A stretch of DNA of 64,000 nt from Frankia sp. AgB32 (GCF_023243045.1 NZ_JALKFX010000001.1:119503-183502), one strand, 5' to 3'; counted from the first letter of the stretch, positions 1-11,861 are shown. Translations and numbers: made by a program. Notes: generated by a model from the sequence alone, not told the origin.

Positions 1-2975
<2,975 letters not shown>

Positions 2976-3132
2976 TCAGATCGCGTATGGTGCGCATTCG
3001 GGTGTCTACAGGTGGGGCGGTGGCGCGCCGCCAGAGGCAATCGGCGATGGTGGTGGGGTGGCTACACCCACCACGGACCGGCAGGGCGACCGCGCAGGTC
3101 GGCAGGGCGACCGTGAAGGAGGAGGCAGGCGG

Positions 3133-3771
3133 GTGACCGAGCGGACCGGCGGTTTCGCTGACGGTGAAGGCGGGCCGACCGCGGAACGGCCCCGTAGCAA
3201 GATCCTTCTCGTTGACGACCGGGCGGACAACCTCATGGCCCTGGAGGCGATTCTGGCCTCGCTGGACCAGGATCTCGTCACCGCGTCCTCGGGCGAGGAG
3301 GCGCTCAAGCGGCTGCTCGTCGACGACTTCGCTGTGATCCTTCTAGACGTCCAGATGCCCGGAATGGACGGATTCGAGACGGCCCATCGGATCAAGCAGC
3401 GTGGGCGTACCCGGGACACGCCGATCATCTTTCTCACCGCGATCGACCGGGAGCCCCACCATGCTTTCCGGGGTTACGCCGTCGGCGCCGTCGATTACAT
3501 CGCGAAGCCCTTCGATCCGTGGTTGCTGCGGGCCAAGGTCAGTGTCTTCGTGGAGCTGTTCGAGAAGAATGAGCGACTCTCCGAGCTCGCCCACCAGCGA
3601 GTGCGGGACTTCGACCTGATGGCGGAGGTCGCCGAGCGGCTCATCGCGCTCGACGTGCTGTTGGAGGGCAGCGGTGACGGCACCGCGGACGAGACGCTCG
3701 CCGCCGCCGGGGCCGAGGTCCGTGGGCTGGTCGCCCGCCTTCAGCCGTTCGCCCGGTCCGCCAACTCCTGA
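3133..3771 (+). CDS. Response regulator receiver protein
   Basis: The 212-residue protein starts at GTG 3133, chosen because AAGGAGGAGG (3116-3125) lies 7 nt upstream; the open frame extends 5' to 3058 without a better site. The receiver domain fills about residues 20-145: acidic pair Asp28-Asp29 (LVDDRAD), phospho-acceptor Asp73 (LLDVQMPGMDG) and conserved Lys125 (IAKPFD). The last 65 or so residues form a helical tail (VFVELFEKNERLSELAHQRV), a layout typical of receivers that work with hybrid kinases rather than binding DNA; no DNA-binding domain is visible. The gene follows the hybrid kinase by about 160 nt on the same strand, so the two probably form a phosphorelay. Confidence 0.9.
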   Translation: MTERTGGFADGEGGPTAERPRSKILLVDDRADNLMALEAILASLDQDLVTASSGEEALKRLLVDDFAVILLDVQMPGMDGFETAHRIKQRGRTRDTPIIFLTAIDREPHHAFRGYAVGAVDYIAKPFDPWLLRAKVSVFVELFEKNERLSELAHQRVRDFDLMAEVAERLIALDVLLEGSGDGTADETLAAAGAEVRGLVARLQPFARSANS

Positions 3772-4218
3772 CGCGGGCCGGACCACTGTCGTCGCGGCCC
3801 GGTCGGGGCGGAGGCGGTCCGGCCGGGCCGATCGGCCGCCGCTCCCCCGCGGGGGACATCCCTGCGGGGGCGTCCGGGGGGCACGAACGGGTGGGACCCG
3901 TGGCCGCGATTGGCCGGTTGGAGCGTTCCCTCGGTCACATCATCAGGTCGTCGACGTCGACGACGGACCCGGCAGTGAACGCCGATGCGTTCGCGCGTTC
4001 CTACGCACGGTCATAACCGCTGAGTCGGCGGGTGTCGTACCGGCCGTCAGGCCGCTCAGGTCGCTCCGGCGCGCCCGCTGCGGCGGGGGTCCTCTCCCGG
4101 GGCGGACCGATTCATCGGCGCGCAATGTTCCGCCGTCGCCGATAACATGGATTTGTCGACCAGATCCGCCGGCGTACCTGCACGGCTGGATTGCCCGAAC
4201 CGCAGGAGGTTTCGTCGT
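3772..4218. other. Intergenic region without a recognised gene
   Basis: These 447 bases between the response regulator and the Ser/Thr kinase hold only short shadow frames. The sequence at about 4126-4147 is less G+C-rich and could hold the kinase promoter; no clear -35/-10 pair was identified. Confidence 0.5.
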
Positions 4219-5982
4219 ATGGCGATAGCCCGGCGCGATCATCATGGGCTGACCGGGTTTGACCCAGCCACTATCGGTCCGTATACGGTTGAACGGATGG
4301 TCGTTGACGCCGGGACCGGGCCGGTGTTTCTGGCGCGTAACAATCGCGCGCAGCCGGTTCTCGTCAAGACCGTCACCGCGGGCTTCGCCCGGGATGCGAA
4401 CTTCCGCCGCCGCCTGAGCGCCGATCTCGACCGGCTCCGCGAGCTCGCGCCGTTCTGTCTGGCCACGATCCTGGACGCGGACATCGAGGCCAGCCCGCCG
4501 TACGTGGTTGTCGAGTACGTCGATGCGCCCACGCTCGCGACGAGCGTCGCCGACGAGGGTCCGTTGTCGGCCTCCGACGCCCTCCGGCTGGCGCTCGGAC
4601 TCGCCACCTCGCTCGCCGCACTGCACGAACTGGACATTGTCCTCGCCGATTTGAAGCCCACTAATGTGGTGCTTTCCGGACAAGGTCTACGACTCGTCGA
4701 TTTCGGCCTGGCCAGGGTGCTGAATGGCGACCTGCCCGATAATTCGGGAATGTCCGTCGGTGGGATTGGAACGCTCTCGTTCATCAGTCCCGAACAGGTT
4801 CTCGGTCAGCCGGTAACGGCGGCGTCCGATATCTTCACCCTGGGCGGGGTGCTCCTCTTCGCGGCGACCGGCCGGCCGCCGTTCGGCCAGGGCAGTCCCC
4901 GCGCGCTGCTCCAGCGTGCGGTCTACGCGGAGCCGGACCTGTCCGCGCTCGAGCCGGATCTGCGCGGCCTCGTCGCCGCCGCCATGCGCAAGGACCCCAA
5001 GCACCGGCCCGAGGCGGCCGAGCTGCTGGAGCGCCTCCTGGGCGACCTCCCGGCAGGCGACCCGGACCCGACCGGCGTCGCCCACCCGTCGACGACGCGC
5101 CCGCCCGCCGAGGCGGCTCCCGCGACCGTCGCCCCCCCGGCGCAGCGCCGTCCCACCACCGGGGCCACGCCTGTCCCGCTGCTCGTCAAGCCGCGCAGGC
5201 CAGCTGATGACCTGGAGCCGGTCACTCCCGCGGTCGAGTCCGCGAGGAGATCGTCCGCTGGCGGCAGGCCCGCCCCGCGGTCGGCCAGCGCGCGGACGGT
5301 GGCCGCGGCCGTCGCCGGCGCGGACGCCGACTTCGCCGCCGGCCAGGCCGCCGAGGACGACACTGCGCCGGCCGGCGCCAGCCCGCGTGGCGGCATCGTG
5401 GCCGGCAGGGTCGTCCCGGGTCTGGCGGACGTCTCGGAAGGCGACCTGGTCCTGCCGGCTGACCGGGTCGAGTCCCACGGCACTGCTCTCGACGAGCGGG
5501 ACGATGTCGACCCGGACGACCTCGACCCAGACCTCGACCCCGGCGACGACGACTCGGCGGACGACCGGTCGTCGCGGCGGTGGCGGCCGGTGACCGCCGG
5601 CGCGGGCCGGCCGGACGGCGACCGGCCGGCCGGCGCAGGTCCCGCCGCAGCGGTGGCGCGCAGATGGCCGGGCGGCGGGCGGTGGCACCTCTCCGGGGCC
5701 GGCCAGCGCCTGCGACCGGAGCGCATCGACGGTGATCAGCTTGTCCGGCCGCCCGGGGTTGGCGCCGTCCGCGCCGTGCCGCCAGCAGGACCGGGCGACG
5801 ATCGGCTCGGGCGGCCCGCCGGAGCCGAGGCCACCCCGGCTGAGCAGGCAGCTCCGTTTGCGCAGGCAGCTCCGTTTGCGCAGGCAGCCAAGGTCGACGA
5901 CGCCCGGCCGCCGGTCCGTGGCTGGTTGCGGCGGGTCCTGCCGATCGGTTTCGCCGACGGGGGCCGTCGCGCTATCGGCTGA
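4219..5982 (+). CDS. Ser/Thr protein kinase with long acidic/low-complexity tail
   Basis: The start at ATG 4219 is set by AGGAGG at 4204-4209. Residues 15-275 form a eukaryotic-type kinase domain. It has a weak glycine loop, invariant Lys50 (VLVKTV), catalytic Asp144 in ADLKPTN (the usual HRD His/Arg are replaced by Leu-Ala), Asp161 in VDFGLA and an APE-like SPEQ. All three key residues are present, so it is probably active. The remaining 310 residues are rich in Pro, Ala, Arg and Asp, include an acidic patch (DPDDLDPDLDPGDDD) and a doubled AAPFAQ near the end, and have no clear membrane segment. The last 10 nt overlap the stop end of the convergent AlkB-like gene. Substrate unknown. The very C-terminal part could be in a shifted frame, since no recognised domain supports it. 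Confidence 0.85.
   Translation: MAIARRDHHGLTGFDPATIGPYTVERMVVDAGTGPVFLARNNRAQPVLVKTVTAGFARDANFRRRLSADLDRLRELAPFCLATILDADIEASPPYVVVEYVDAPTLATSVADEGPLSASDALRLALGLATSLAALHELDIVLADLKPTNVVLSGQGLRLVDFGLARVLNGDLPDNSGMSVGGIGTLSFISPEQVLGQPVTAASDIFTLGGVLLFAATGRPPFGQGSPRALLQRAVYAEPDLSALEPDLRGLVAAAMRKDPKHRPEAAELLERLLGDLPAGDPDPTGVAHPSTTRPPAEAAPATVAPPAQRRPTTGATPVPLLVKPRRPADDLEPVTPAVESARRSSAGGRPAPRSASARTVAAAVAGADADFAAGQAAEDDTAPAGASPRGGIVAGRVVPGLADVSEGDLVLPADRVESHGTALDERDDVDPDDLDPDLDPGDDDSADDRSSRRWRPVTAGAGRPDGDRPAGAGPAAAVARRWPGGGRWHLSGAGQRLRPERIDGDQLVRPPGVGAVRAVPPAGPGDDRLGRPAGAEATPAEQAAPFAQAAPFAQAAKVDDARPPVRGWLRRVLPIGFADGGRRAIG
5848..5883 (+). repeat. 18-nt direct repeat, two copies, in kinase tail
   Basis: Two adjacent 18-nt copies of caggcagctccgtttgcg (phase approximate) duplicate a hexapeptide (AAPFAQ) in the C-terminal tail without shifting the frame. 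Confidence 0.7.
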
Positions 5983-6733
5983 AGTGCCGGGCCGCGCCGT
6001 AGTCGGGCCCCTGCTCGGGACGCCCGGACCGGGAGGTCCACCGCCACTGCACCGAGATGCGGCCGCCGACGTGGCCATGGACCCGCGGGACGGCGTGCAG
6101 CCAGTCGGCCTGCGCCCGGCCGCCGAGAACGATCAGATCACCGCTGGCGGGGGAGAGGTCCCGGCCGCCGGGCGCGTGCGGGTCGTTGAGCAGCCGTCGG
6201 CCCGGTGGCAGGTGACGTGACTTCACCAGGAACGGCCGGCGCGCGCCGAGGCTGAGAATGGCGATCACCGTGTCGTCCAGCCAGCGCATCTCACGGTCCC
6301 GGTGGAAGGCGACGGCGTCGTTCCCGCCGCGGTACATCGACATGCCGAAGCCGTCGAAATCCACTCCGTAGGTGCGCCGCAGCGAGCGGTAGGCGTCCAC
6401 CAGCGGGGGAAAGGGGATGGGACCGCCGCGCGGGATCCACGCGCTCAGCCGCGGTGCGGTGATGTGGCGTTCGTACCGCCACATGGTTCCCTGCCGCCAG
6501 GGCAGACCGTCGCGCATCGCCGCGTACAGGTCGTCCGCGCCGCGCAGCCACCCGCGGGCCACGTCCACCCAGGACTGGTCGTCGAGCCAGATCCGCTCGG
6601 CGCGGGCGGTCGGACTCACCCCGCCGACCGCCGGATCCGCCCCCGAGCCGCGAACGCTCCCCACATCCGGCAGGTCCGGCGGGTCTGGCGGAGCAGGCGC
6701 CGGTCCGGGCGGGGGCCAGCCTGCGTCCTTCAC
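5972..6733 (-). CDS. AlkB-like 2-oxoglutarate/Fe(II)-dependent dioxygenase
   Basis: This is predicted to repair alkylated bases by oxidative demethylation with Fe(II) and 2-oxoglutarate. The core shows the AlkB signature: a YRG-x-N-D segment before the iron ligands (MSMYRGGNDAVAFHRDRE gives H-x-D), a distal His in DWLHAVPR, and the closing RISVQWRW with the two oxoglutarate-binding arginines. A short Pro/Gly-rich leader precedes the domain. The start is uncertain: GTG 6733 keeps the leader short, but the frame is open to 6895. A ribosome-binding site is weak for either. The gene converges on the kinase gene with a 10-nt overlap and diverges from marR. Confidence 0.85.
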   Translation of the reverse strand: MKDAGWPPPGPAPAPPDPPDLPDVGSVRGSGADPAVGGVSPTARAERIWLDDQSWVDVARGWLRGADDLYAAMRDGLPWRQGTMWRYERHITAPRLSAWIPRGGPIPFPPLVDAYRSLRRTYGVDFDGFGMSMYRGGNDAVAFHRDREMRWLDDTVIAILSLGARRPFLVKSRHLPPGRRLLNDPHAPGGRDLSPASGDLIVLGGRAQADWLHAVPRVHGHVGGRISVQWRWTSRSGRPEQGPDYGAARHFSR

Positions 6734-6855
6734 GGGATCGACGCTACTCCCGCTGGATGCGGCGGCCAGCAGGATGATCTGGACGGGCCGTGCCCGCCCC
6801 TGGACCGGCACGGCGTAATCTCCGTTCAGCCAGGGAGCCCTGTGGACGAGTGGAC

Positions 6856-6883
6856 GTACTCCCGCGTGTGCGGGGATGGCGAC
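6856..6883. other. Isolated CRISPR-repeat-like sequence
   Basis: The segment containing CCCGCGTGTGCGGGGATGG resembles the middle of type I-E CRISPR repeats of actinobacteria. Only one copy exists, with no spacers and no cas genes nearby, so it may be chance or a relic. It lies between the AlkB-like gene and marR and can form a short hairpin. Confidence 0.25.
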
Positions 6884-6974
6884 TCCCACACCCACTGGAA
6901 GGGGAGGTCGCCACCTTGACGAAGCGGCATTTCCTGCCTGCCGTCCAGGGCATGGTCCCCGCGTCGCCGCCCCG

Positions 6975-7520
6975 ATGAACGGCCCTTCGGTCGACGCCCA
7001 GACCGCGGGCGGCGTCGACGGCGGGTCCGCGGGCCCAGCGGCCGGCTCGGATGGTGATCTGGCTGGTCTGGACCGTGACGTGCGTCAACTCACGGAGGTC
7101 GTCAACCGGCTGCGGCGGGCCCTGCGCGCCAGCATCCGCACCGAGTACACCTGGGAGTCGCTGCCCATGGCCCAGGTCGAGCTGTTGCAGTGCCTGGCCG
7201 AACGCAACGGCGCCCGGGTCGGGGAGCTCGCCGGTCTGCTGCGGCTCGCCCCGAACAGTGTCTCCACGCTGGTGCAGCACCTGTCAGACGCCGGCTACCT
7301 GCACCGCGAGCGGGATCCCGCCGATCGTCGGGCGGCCCTGCTGCGGCTGACGCCGGTCGGGGCCGCCGCGCTCGCGGGCTGGCAGCGAGCCCACGAGCGG
7401 CGCCTGGGCACGGCCCTGGCCCGGTTGGGCGAGGGTGACCGGACGGCGATTCTGGCCGCGTTGCCCGCGCTGTCGAACCTGGTCGAGGCCCTCGGCGACC
7501 GCGGCGAACCGGACCGCTGA
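6975..7520 (+). CDS. MarR-family transcriptional regulator
   Basis: The 181-residue protein is taken from ATG 6975; the frame is open upstream to 6876, but that leader is low-complexity. The winged helix-turn-helix is clear: QVELLQCLAERNGARVGELAGLLRLAPNSVSTLVQHLSDAGYLHRER, followed by the wing DPADRRAALLRLTPVG, the standard MarR D-R-R signature. Flanking helices (RRALRASIRTEY and the C-terminal EGDRTAILAALPALSNLVEAL) would form the dimer interface. The ligand is unknown. It is divergent from the AlkB-like gene and could control it. It converges on csoR, with a 27-nt gap. Confidence 0.88.
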   Translation: MNGPSVDAQTAGGVDGGSAGPAAGSDGDLAGLDRDVRQLTEVVNRLRRALRASIRTEYTWESLPMAQVELLQCLAERNGARVGELAGLLRLAPNSVSTLVQHLSDAGYLHRERDPADRRAALLRLTPVGAAALAGWQRAHERRLGTALARLGEGDRTAILAALPALSNLVEALGDRGEPDR

Positions 7521-7547
7521 ACCGCGCTCGGCAGGCCGCGCGACGGT

Positions 7548-7829
7548 TCAGGAACGCACGAGCCGCGCGATCGCCGCGGACGCCTCGCGCAGCTTTTCGT
7601 CGGCGACGGGTCCGCCCTCCGTGGCGGCGTGGGCGACGCAGTGGCCGAGATGGTCCTCGAGCAGACCGAGCGCGACCGACTGCAGGGCCCGGGTGGCCGC
7701 GGAGACCTGGGTGAGGATGTCGATGCAGTACTTGTCCTCGGCGACCATCCGTTGCAGGCCGCGAATCTGGCCCTCGATTCGCCGCAGGCGGGCGGTGTAC
7801 TCGTCCTTGGAGTTGGTGTAGCCGTGCAT
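7548..7829 (-). CDS. csoR: CsoR-family copper-sensing repressor
   Basis: The 93-residue all-helical repressor belongs to the CsoR/RcnR family (DUF156). The Cu(I) ligand set is intact: Cys35 (KYCIDIL), His60 and Cys64 (EDHLGHCV), matching the Cys-x24-His-x3-Cys spacing of mycobacterial CsoR. The helix-1 arginines (RLRRIEGQIRGLQRM) also fit family DNA contacts. Family knowledge says apo-CsoR binds DNA and Cu(I) releases it. A palindrome of the expected kind sits just upstream (7855-7873), suggesting autoregulation. No copper exporter (copA/copZ) is adjacent, so the main target may be elsewhere. The gene lies 34 nt downstream of the allophanate hydrolase on the same strand. Confidence 0.9.
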   Translation of the reverse strand: MHGYTNSKDEYTARLRRIEGQIRGLQRMVAEDKYCIDILTQVSAATRALQSVALGLLEDHLGHCVAHAATEGGPVADEKLREASAAIARLVRS

Positions 7830-7854
7830 CCACCGCGCCTTCCCCCAGGTGACA

Positions 7855-7873
7855 GGTACCCCCCTACGGTACC
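7855..7873. promoter_or_regulatory. csoR: Candidate CsoR operator
   Basis: GGTACC-CCCCTAC-GGTACC is a perfect 6-bp inverted repeat around a C-rich spacer, close to known CsoR sites. It sits 26 nt before the csoR start and overlaps the last codons of the upstream allophanate hydrolase gene. Confidence 0.55.
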
Positions 7874-10179
7874 CGGGACGGTGTGGGCTCCGACCGGGAT
7901 CCGGCGAGGAAGCGTCGCCACCCGCCAAGCTCGCTGATGTCCTCCGCGCCCGCGACAGCCGCCGACTCGCACAGGAAGCCCAGGGTCGGCCCACCGACAA
8001 GGTCGACCGTTCCGATCGCGAGCGGGGCCGGAACCCCGCGCAGGAACGTGCCGACCGCGGCGACCGGCATCCGCCACACCTCGGCGTCGATCGCCACTCC
8101 GTCGGCGGCCACCCGCAGCAGACCAGGACGGCGGGGCGGGCCGCCGGGCAACGCGTACAGGCGGTAACGCGGCAGCGTGCGATCGCGGCGGAGCAGCACC
8201 GCGCCGAGACGGACCAGCTCGCCATTGAGCGGCAGCCCACTCATGTGGGCACCGACCACGGCAACGTCCACCCGGTCCGTGTCCACCCGGTCCGTGTCCA
8301 CCCGGTCCGTGTCCACCTCGTCCGCGGGACTCACCGGCGAAGCCGACGTACCGTCGGCCGCTGCGACACCTCGGGCGGCGGGCGTCGTACCGCGGAGGGT
8401 CACGGAGCCCGAGCGGACCAGGGCATGGCCCGTGGCGCCCAGGGGCAGGGCCGCGCGGGACTGGAACTGCGTGGCGACGTCCGCGAGAAGCGTGTCCCGG
8501 CCCGCCGGCGCGATGAACGTCACCCCGTGCGGAAGTCCGTCGGCGAAGCCGGCCGGGACCGCGATGGCGGCGAGGTCGAGCAGGTTCACGAAGGTCGTGT
8601 AGTGACCCAGCTCGCCGTTGCGCCCGATCGGGTCGGCCAGCACCGCCTCGACCGGGTAGGTCGTGGGCACGGTGGGCAGGACCAGCACGTCGATCGTTGT
8701 CCACACCTCATCCACCTGCTGGCGCAGCGCGCGCAGGTGGGACAGCCCGCGGAAGACGTCCACCCCGCTGATCCGCGATCCGGGGGCGAGCACGGCCCGG
8801 ACGACCGGGTGCGTCTGCTCCGGTCGGGCCATCACGAACTCGCCCACCGAGGCGAACCGTTCGGCCAGCCACGGTCCGTTGTAAAGCAGCGCGCCGGCGG
8901 CCAGGAACGGCGCGAGGTCGACCTCGCGCGTCCGGTCTCCGCCCGCCCTGATCAGTTCCAGGCTCCGGGCGTGAACGGCGCGGGCCCCGCGGTCCCCGAA
9001 GAACGTCAGATCCTCCGGTCGGGCGATGCCGACGCGTAGTCTGCCCGTGCCTGGTCCGGATGGGTCGGTGCGCGGACCTGGCCCCGGACCTGGCCCCGGA
9101 CCTGGCGGGTGGCCCGATCCGATCAGGCGCTGGCCAGCCGGCGAGCTGACCGGCCCGGACCCGACACCCGGCGGCGGCACGAGCGGCAGGCGGCGGGAGT
9201 ACGGGTCGGCCGGGTCGTAGCCGTTCATGACCGACAGCACCAGTCGGGCGTCCGAGACGCTGAGCGCGAAGACGCTCAGGCAGTCCAGCGAGCGGCAGGC
9301 AGGGACCAGACCCCGGGTGCTGACCAGACCCCGGGACGGCTTCAGCCCGACGACGTTGCTCAGCGCCGCCGGTACCCGGCCCGAACCGGCGGTGTCGGTC
9401 CCGATCGCGAAGGTCACCAGTCCGACGGCGACCGCGACACCGGAGCCGGAACTGGAGCCGCCGGCGATCATTGAGGAGTCGAACGGCGAGACAGGCGTGC
9501 CATAGGGGGAACGGGCGCCGGACAGTCCCGTGGCGAACTGGTCGAGGTTCGTCTTGCCGACGCACACCGCGCCGGCGGCGAGCAACGCGGCCACGGCGTG
9601 GGCGTCCTCGGCCGGCTCGCGGGCGAACGCCGGGCAGCCCGCCGTGGTCGGCAGCCCCGCGACGTCAATGTTGTCCTTCACCGCGAACGGCAGCCCGAAC
9701 AGCGCGGGCAGGTCGGCCTGGTCAGCCGGATCCTGGCCGTCCGGACGGCCGTCGTCGGGCCCGCCGGCCCGGTCGGCCGGCGGGCCCAGGAGCGCGTCCC
9801 GTTCGGTGTCCAGCGCCACCGCCCTCGCCAGGGCCTCCTCGCGCGGCACGGTCGCGATCCACACCGCGTCGTCGCCGCGCCGCTCGATCCGGTCGTAGAC
9901 GGCCCGGATGACGTCTGCCACCCGCAGGGTTCCGGCCCGGTATCCGGCCCGCAGGGACGCGACCTGCAGATCCGCAGCGTCCGCCGCGGGCCATTGCCGT
10001 GGCTGTCCGGGGGATGCCCTGGGCGGTTCTGGGGATGCCCTGGGAAGTTCCGAGGATGCCATGGGCGCTTCGGGTGATTCCCTGGCTGGTGCGGGGGATG
10101 CGGTGGGCGCCTCGGGGGATGGAGTGGGCCGTGGGGGGGCCGGTCTGGTCGGATCGGGGGAGGGCGCGTCGATCGCCAT
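7864..10179 (-). CDS. atzF: Allophanate hydrolase (amidase family with C-terminal domain)
   Basis: This 771-residue enzyme should hydrolyse allophanate to ammonia and CO2. The amidase-signature domain shows the Ser-cisSer-Lys triad: Lys in LPFAVKDNIDVAG and the serines in AGGSSSGSGVAVAVG, followed by GTDTAGSGRVPA. The C-terminal 200 or so residues match the small second domain of AtzF-type enzymes (VAVVGAHMSGLPLNGEL and LPGGPPRRPGL). Start ATG 10179 lies 14 nt after the biuret hydrolase stop, so the two are co-transcribed. The first 65 residues are a Pro/Ala/Ser repeat leader not needed for the fold. Two in-frame expansions are visible: DTDRV four times at 8266-8325 and a GP run near 9078-9110. 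Function follows from the family and is strengthened by the neighbouring biuret amidohydrolase. Confidence 0.9.
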   Translation of the reverse strand: MAIDAPSPDPTRPAPPRPTPSPEAPTASPAPARESPEAPMASSELPRASPEPPRASPGQPRQWPAADAADLQVASLRAGYRAGTLRVADVIRAVYDRIERRGDDAVWIATVPREEALARAVALDTERDALLGPPADRAGGPDDGRPDGQDPADQADLPALFGLPFAVKDNIDVAGLPTTAGCPAFAREPAEDAHAVAALLAAGAVCVGKTNLDQFATGLSGARSPYGTPVSPFDSSMIAGGSSSGSGVAVAVGLVTFAIGTDTAGSGRVPAALSNVVGLKPSRGLVSTRGLVPACRSLDCLSVFALSVSDARLVLSVMNGYDPADPYSRRLPLVPPPGVGSGPVSSPAGQRLIGSGHPPGPGPGPGPGPRTDPSGPGTGRLRVGIARPEDLTFFGDRGARAVHARSLELIRAGGDRTREVDLAPFLAAGALLYNGPWLAERFASVGEFVMARPEQTHPVVRAVLAPGSRISGVDVFRGLSHLRALRQQVDEVWTTIDVLVLPTVPTTYPVEAVLADPIGRNGELGHYTTFVNLLDLAAIAVPAGFADGLPHGVTFIAPAGRDTLLADVATQFQSRAALPLGATGHALVRSGSVTLRGTTPAARGVAAADGTSASPVSPADEVDTDRVDTDRVDTDRVDVAVVGAHMSGLPLNGELVRLGAVLLRRDRTLPRYRLYALPGGPPRRPGLLRVAADGVAIDAEVWRMPVAAVGTFLRGVPAPLAIGTVDLVGGPTLGFLCESAAVAGAEDISELGGWRRFLAGSRSEPTPSRVP
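8266..8325 (-). repeat. Four tandem 15-nt copies (VDTDR pentapeptide) in atzF
   Basis: The unit gtccacccggtccgt occurs three times exactly and a fourth time with two changes. It codes a repeated acidic pentapeptide between the amidase and C-terminal domains, probably a linker. Confidence 0.85.
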
Positions 10180-10193
10180 GCGGGGGGTGCCGC

Positions 10194-11030
10194 TCAGCGG
10201 GCGGCGGTGGCGGCGGCGGTGACCGCCGACCGCACCGCATCGGATGACGCGACCGCGCCAAACACGCCACCCTGCATTTTGACCATGTGCAGGGCGGCCG
10301 CGTGGTTGGCCGGATCCGTCGCGCCGGTGCAGTCCGACAGCAGTAGGCACTCGTACCCGCGGTCGTTGGCGTCGCGCATCGTGGTGTGCACGCAGACGTC
10401 GGTCGTGATGCCGGTCAGGATGATGTGCGTGATCCCGTGCCGGCGCAGGACGAGGTCCAGGTCGGTCGCGTAGAAGGAGCCCTTGCCGGGCTTGTCGATG
10501 ATGATCTCGCCGGGCAGTGGTGCGACCTCGGGCACGATTTCCCACCCGGCCTCGCCGCGGGTGAGGATCCGGCCGCGCGGACCGCGGTCGCCGATGCCGG
10601 CGCCGATCTGCTTCGACCGCCACAGCTTGTTCGGTGGGCAGTCCGACAGGTCCGGCCGGTGGCCCTCGCGGGTGTGGATGACGAGGAAGCCGAGTGGCCG
10701 CAGCAGGTCCAACAGCGCCGCCGTCGGCGCGAGGCCCGCGCGGGTCAGCGAGAGGTCGTAGCCCATCGCGTCCACGTAACCGCCGGGGCCGCAGAAGTCG
10801 ACCTGCCAGTCAATATTGATCACAGCGGTCGTGGCCGGGCTGAACGAACCGTCGTACGGCCAGGCGTAGGGCTCGGCGCTGACCGGGCCGATCCGCAGGC
10901 CGCTGCCCTCGGCCAGGCGGTCGACGTTCGGCGGGGGCGGTCCCGCGGTGACGGCCGGGCGCCCGGGAGCGGCCGGGACGATGGTGGACTCCGTGTCACC
11001 ATCGGTGACGGTGGACGTGGTGATGGTCAT
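10194..11030 (-). CDS. biuH: Cysteine hydrolase of the isochorismatase fold, probable biuret amidohydrolase
   Basis: The 278-residue protein has the isochorismatase-like catalytic triad: Asp74 (NIDWQVDF), Lys180 ([10 protein letters not shown]) and Cys213 ([11 protein letters not shown], with the cis-peptide-type turn before it). The motif context ([25 protein letters not shown]) fits the biuret/ureidoacrylate hydrolase branch. In the biuret pathway this enzyme makes allophanate and ammonia, and the next gene, an allophanate hydrolase, uses the product. The pairing is the main reason for choosing biuret over ureidoacrylate. Regulation is probably by the GntR protein encoded just upstream. Alternatives: RutB-like ureidoacrylate hydrolase or another carbamoyl amidase. 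Confidence 0.82.
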   Translation of the reverse strand: MTITTSTVTDGDTESTIVPAAPGRPAVTAGPPPPNVDRLAEGSGLRIGPVSAEPYAWPYDGSFSPATTAVINIDWQVDFCGPGGYVDAMGYDLSLTRAGLAPTAALLDLLRPLGFLVIHTREGHRPDLSDCPPNKLWRSKQIGAGIGDRGPRGRILTRGEAGWEIVPEVAPLPGEIIIDKPGKGSFYATDLDLVLRRHGITHIILTGITTDVCVHTTMRDANDRGYECLLLSDCTGATDPANHAAALHMVKMQGGVFGAVASSDAVRSAVTAAATAAR

Positions 11031-11138
11031 GGTGGCTCCTCTCGGGCGAGCCGACGGTCAGCTATGAGCCGGCGGACGGCAACAGCGATCGTTACCTTGG
11101 GTCGCTGGTGTGGCTGTCGGGGCGCCGATCCTGGGCGG

Positions 11139-11861
11139 TCAGTCCCGGCTGGCCGTGGTGCGATGGCGGTTGAGCACCATCTGGGTGATCGCCCGGGCCG
11201 CGCGCTTCTCGACGACGTCCATGGATTCGCCGACGTGCCGACGCAGGGCGACGACGCTGCCCTCGAGATCGCCCGAGAGCACCCTCTCGACGATGTCGAG
11301 ATGCTGGTCGATGGTCAGATGAACACGGTCGGCCGTCACGAAGTCGTACATGCGGACGGGCCGGATCCGGGCATTGATCGAGTCCAGCATGTTCGCCAGC
11401 TCGGCATTCCCGGATGCTCTGCTGAGGGCAATGTGGAAACCCTCGTCCAGGCCGACGAAGGCGGGATCGGGGGCGGGCGGATCGTCCCGCAGCGCCCGCC
11501 AGGTGTCCCGCAGCGGCTCGAGCAGGGCCGGGTCGTGGGCCGCGCCGGACTCCACCGCGCGTTCCAGTCCGCGCAGTTCCAGTGTGACCCGGATCTCGTA
11601 GAGGTCGCGCAGCCCGCCCAGGTCGGGTTCGGCCGGGTAGTAGCCGCCGTCCGGGCGCCTCTGCACGAGCCCGTCGCTGGCAAGCCTGGTCAGGGCCTCG
11701 CGGATCGGGGTACGGGAGACGCCGAGAAGGGCCGCGAGGCGTTCTTCGGCGAGTCGATCCCGGAAGGAGAACTCCCCGGACATGAGCCGCTGGCGCAGGG
11801 CGACATAGGCCTGGTCGCGAAGATTCCCGGCGGCGGACCGGGAGGACGGGGACGCAGTCAT
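11139..11861 (-). CDS. GntR-family regulator, FadR/FCD subfamily
   Basis: The 240-residue regulator starts at ATG 11861. Residues 15-75 form the winged helix (LRDQAYVALRQRLMSGEF, then RLAEERLAALLGVSRTPIREALTRLASDGLV, the classic GntR pattern). The C-terminal helical FCD domain carries conserved metal or ligand positions (DEGFHIALSRASGN and DQHLDIVERVLSGD, with an RRHVGES end). It reads in the same direction as biuH-atzF, 108 nt upstream, and most likely controls them in response to a pathway intermediate. A 12-bp palindrome lies upstream of its start at 11998-12009. Confidence 0.88.
   Translation of the reverse strand: MTASPSSRSAAGNLRDQAYVALRQRLMSGEFSFRDRLAEERLAALLGVSRTPIREALTRLASDGLVQRRPDGGYYPAEPDLGGLRDLYEIRVTLELRGLERAVESGAAHDPALLEPLRDTWRALRDDPPAPDPAFVGLDEGFHIALSRASGNAELANMLDSINARIRPVRMYDFVTADRVHLTIDQHLDIVERVLSGDLEGSVVALRRHVGESMDVVEKRAARAITQMVLNRHRTTASRD

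Noticed and set aside
6856-6883. A true CRISPR array
   Set aside because: Only one repeat-like copy exists and there are no spacers or cas genes.
7295-8704. 469-residue minus-strand frame
   Set aside because: It overlaps csoR and atzF, both well supported, and reads as basic low-complexity sequence.
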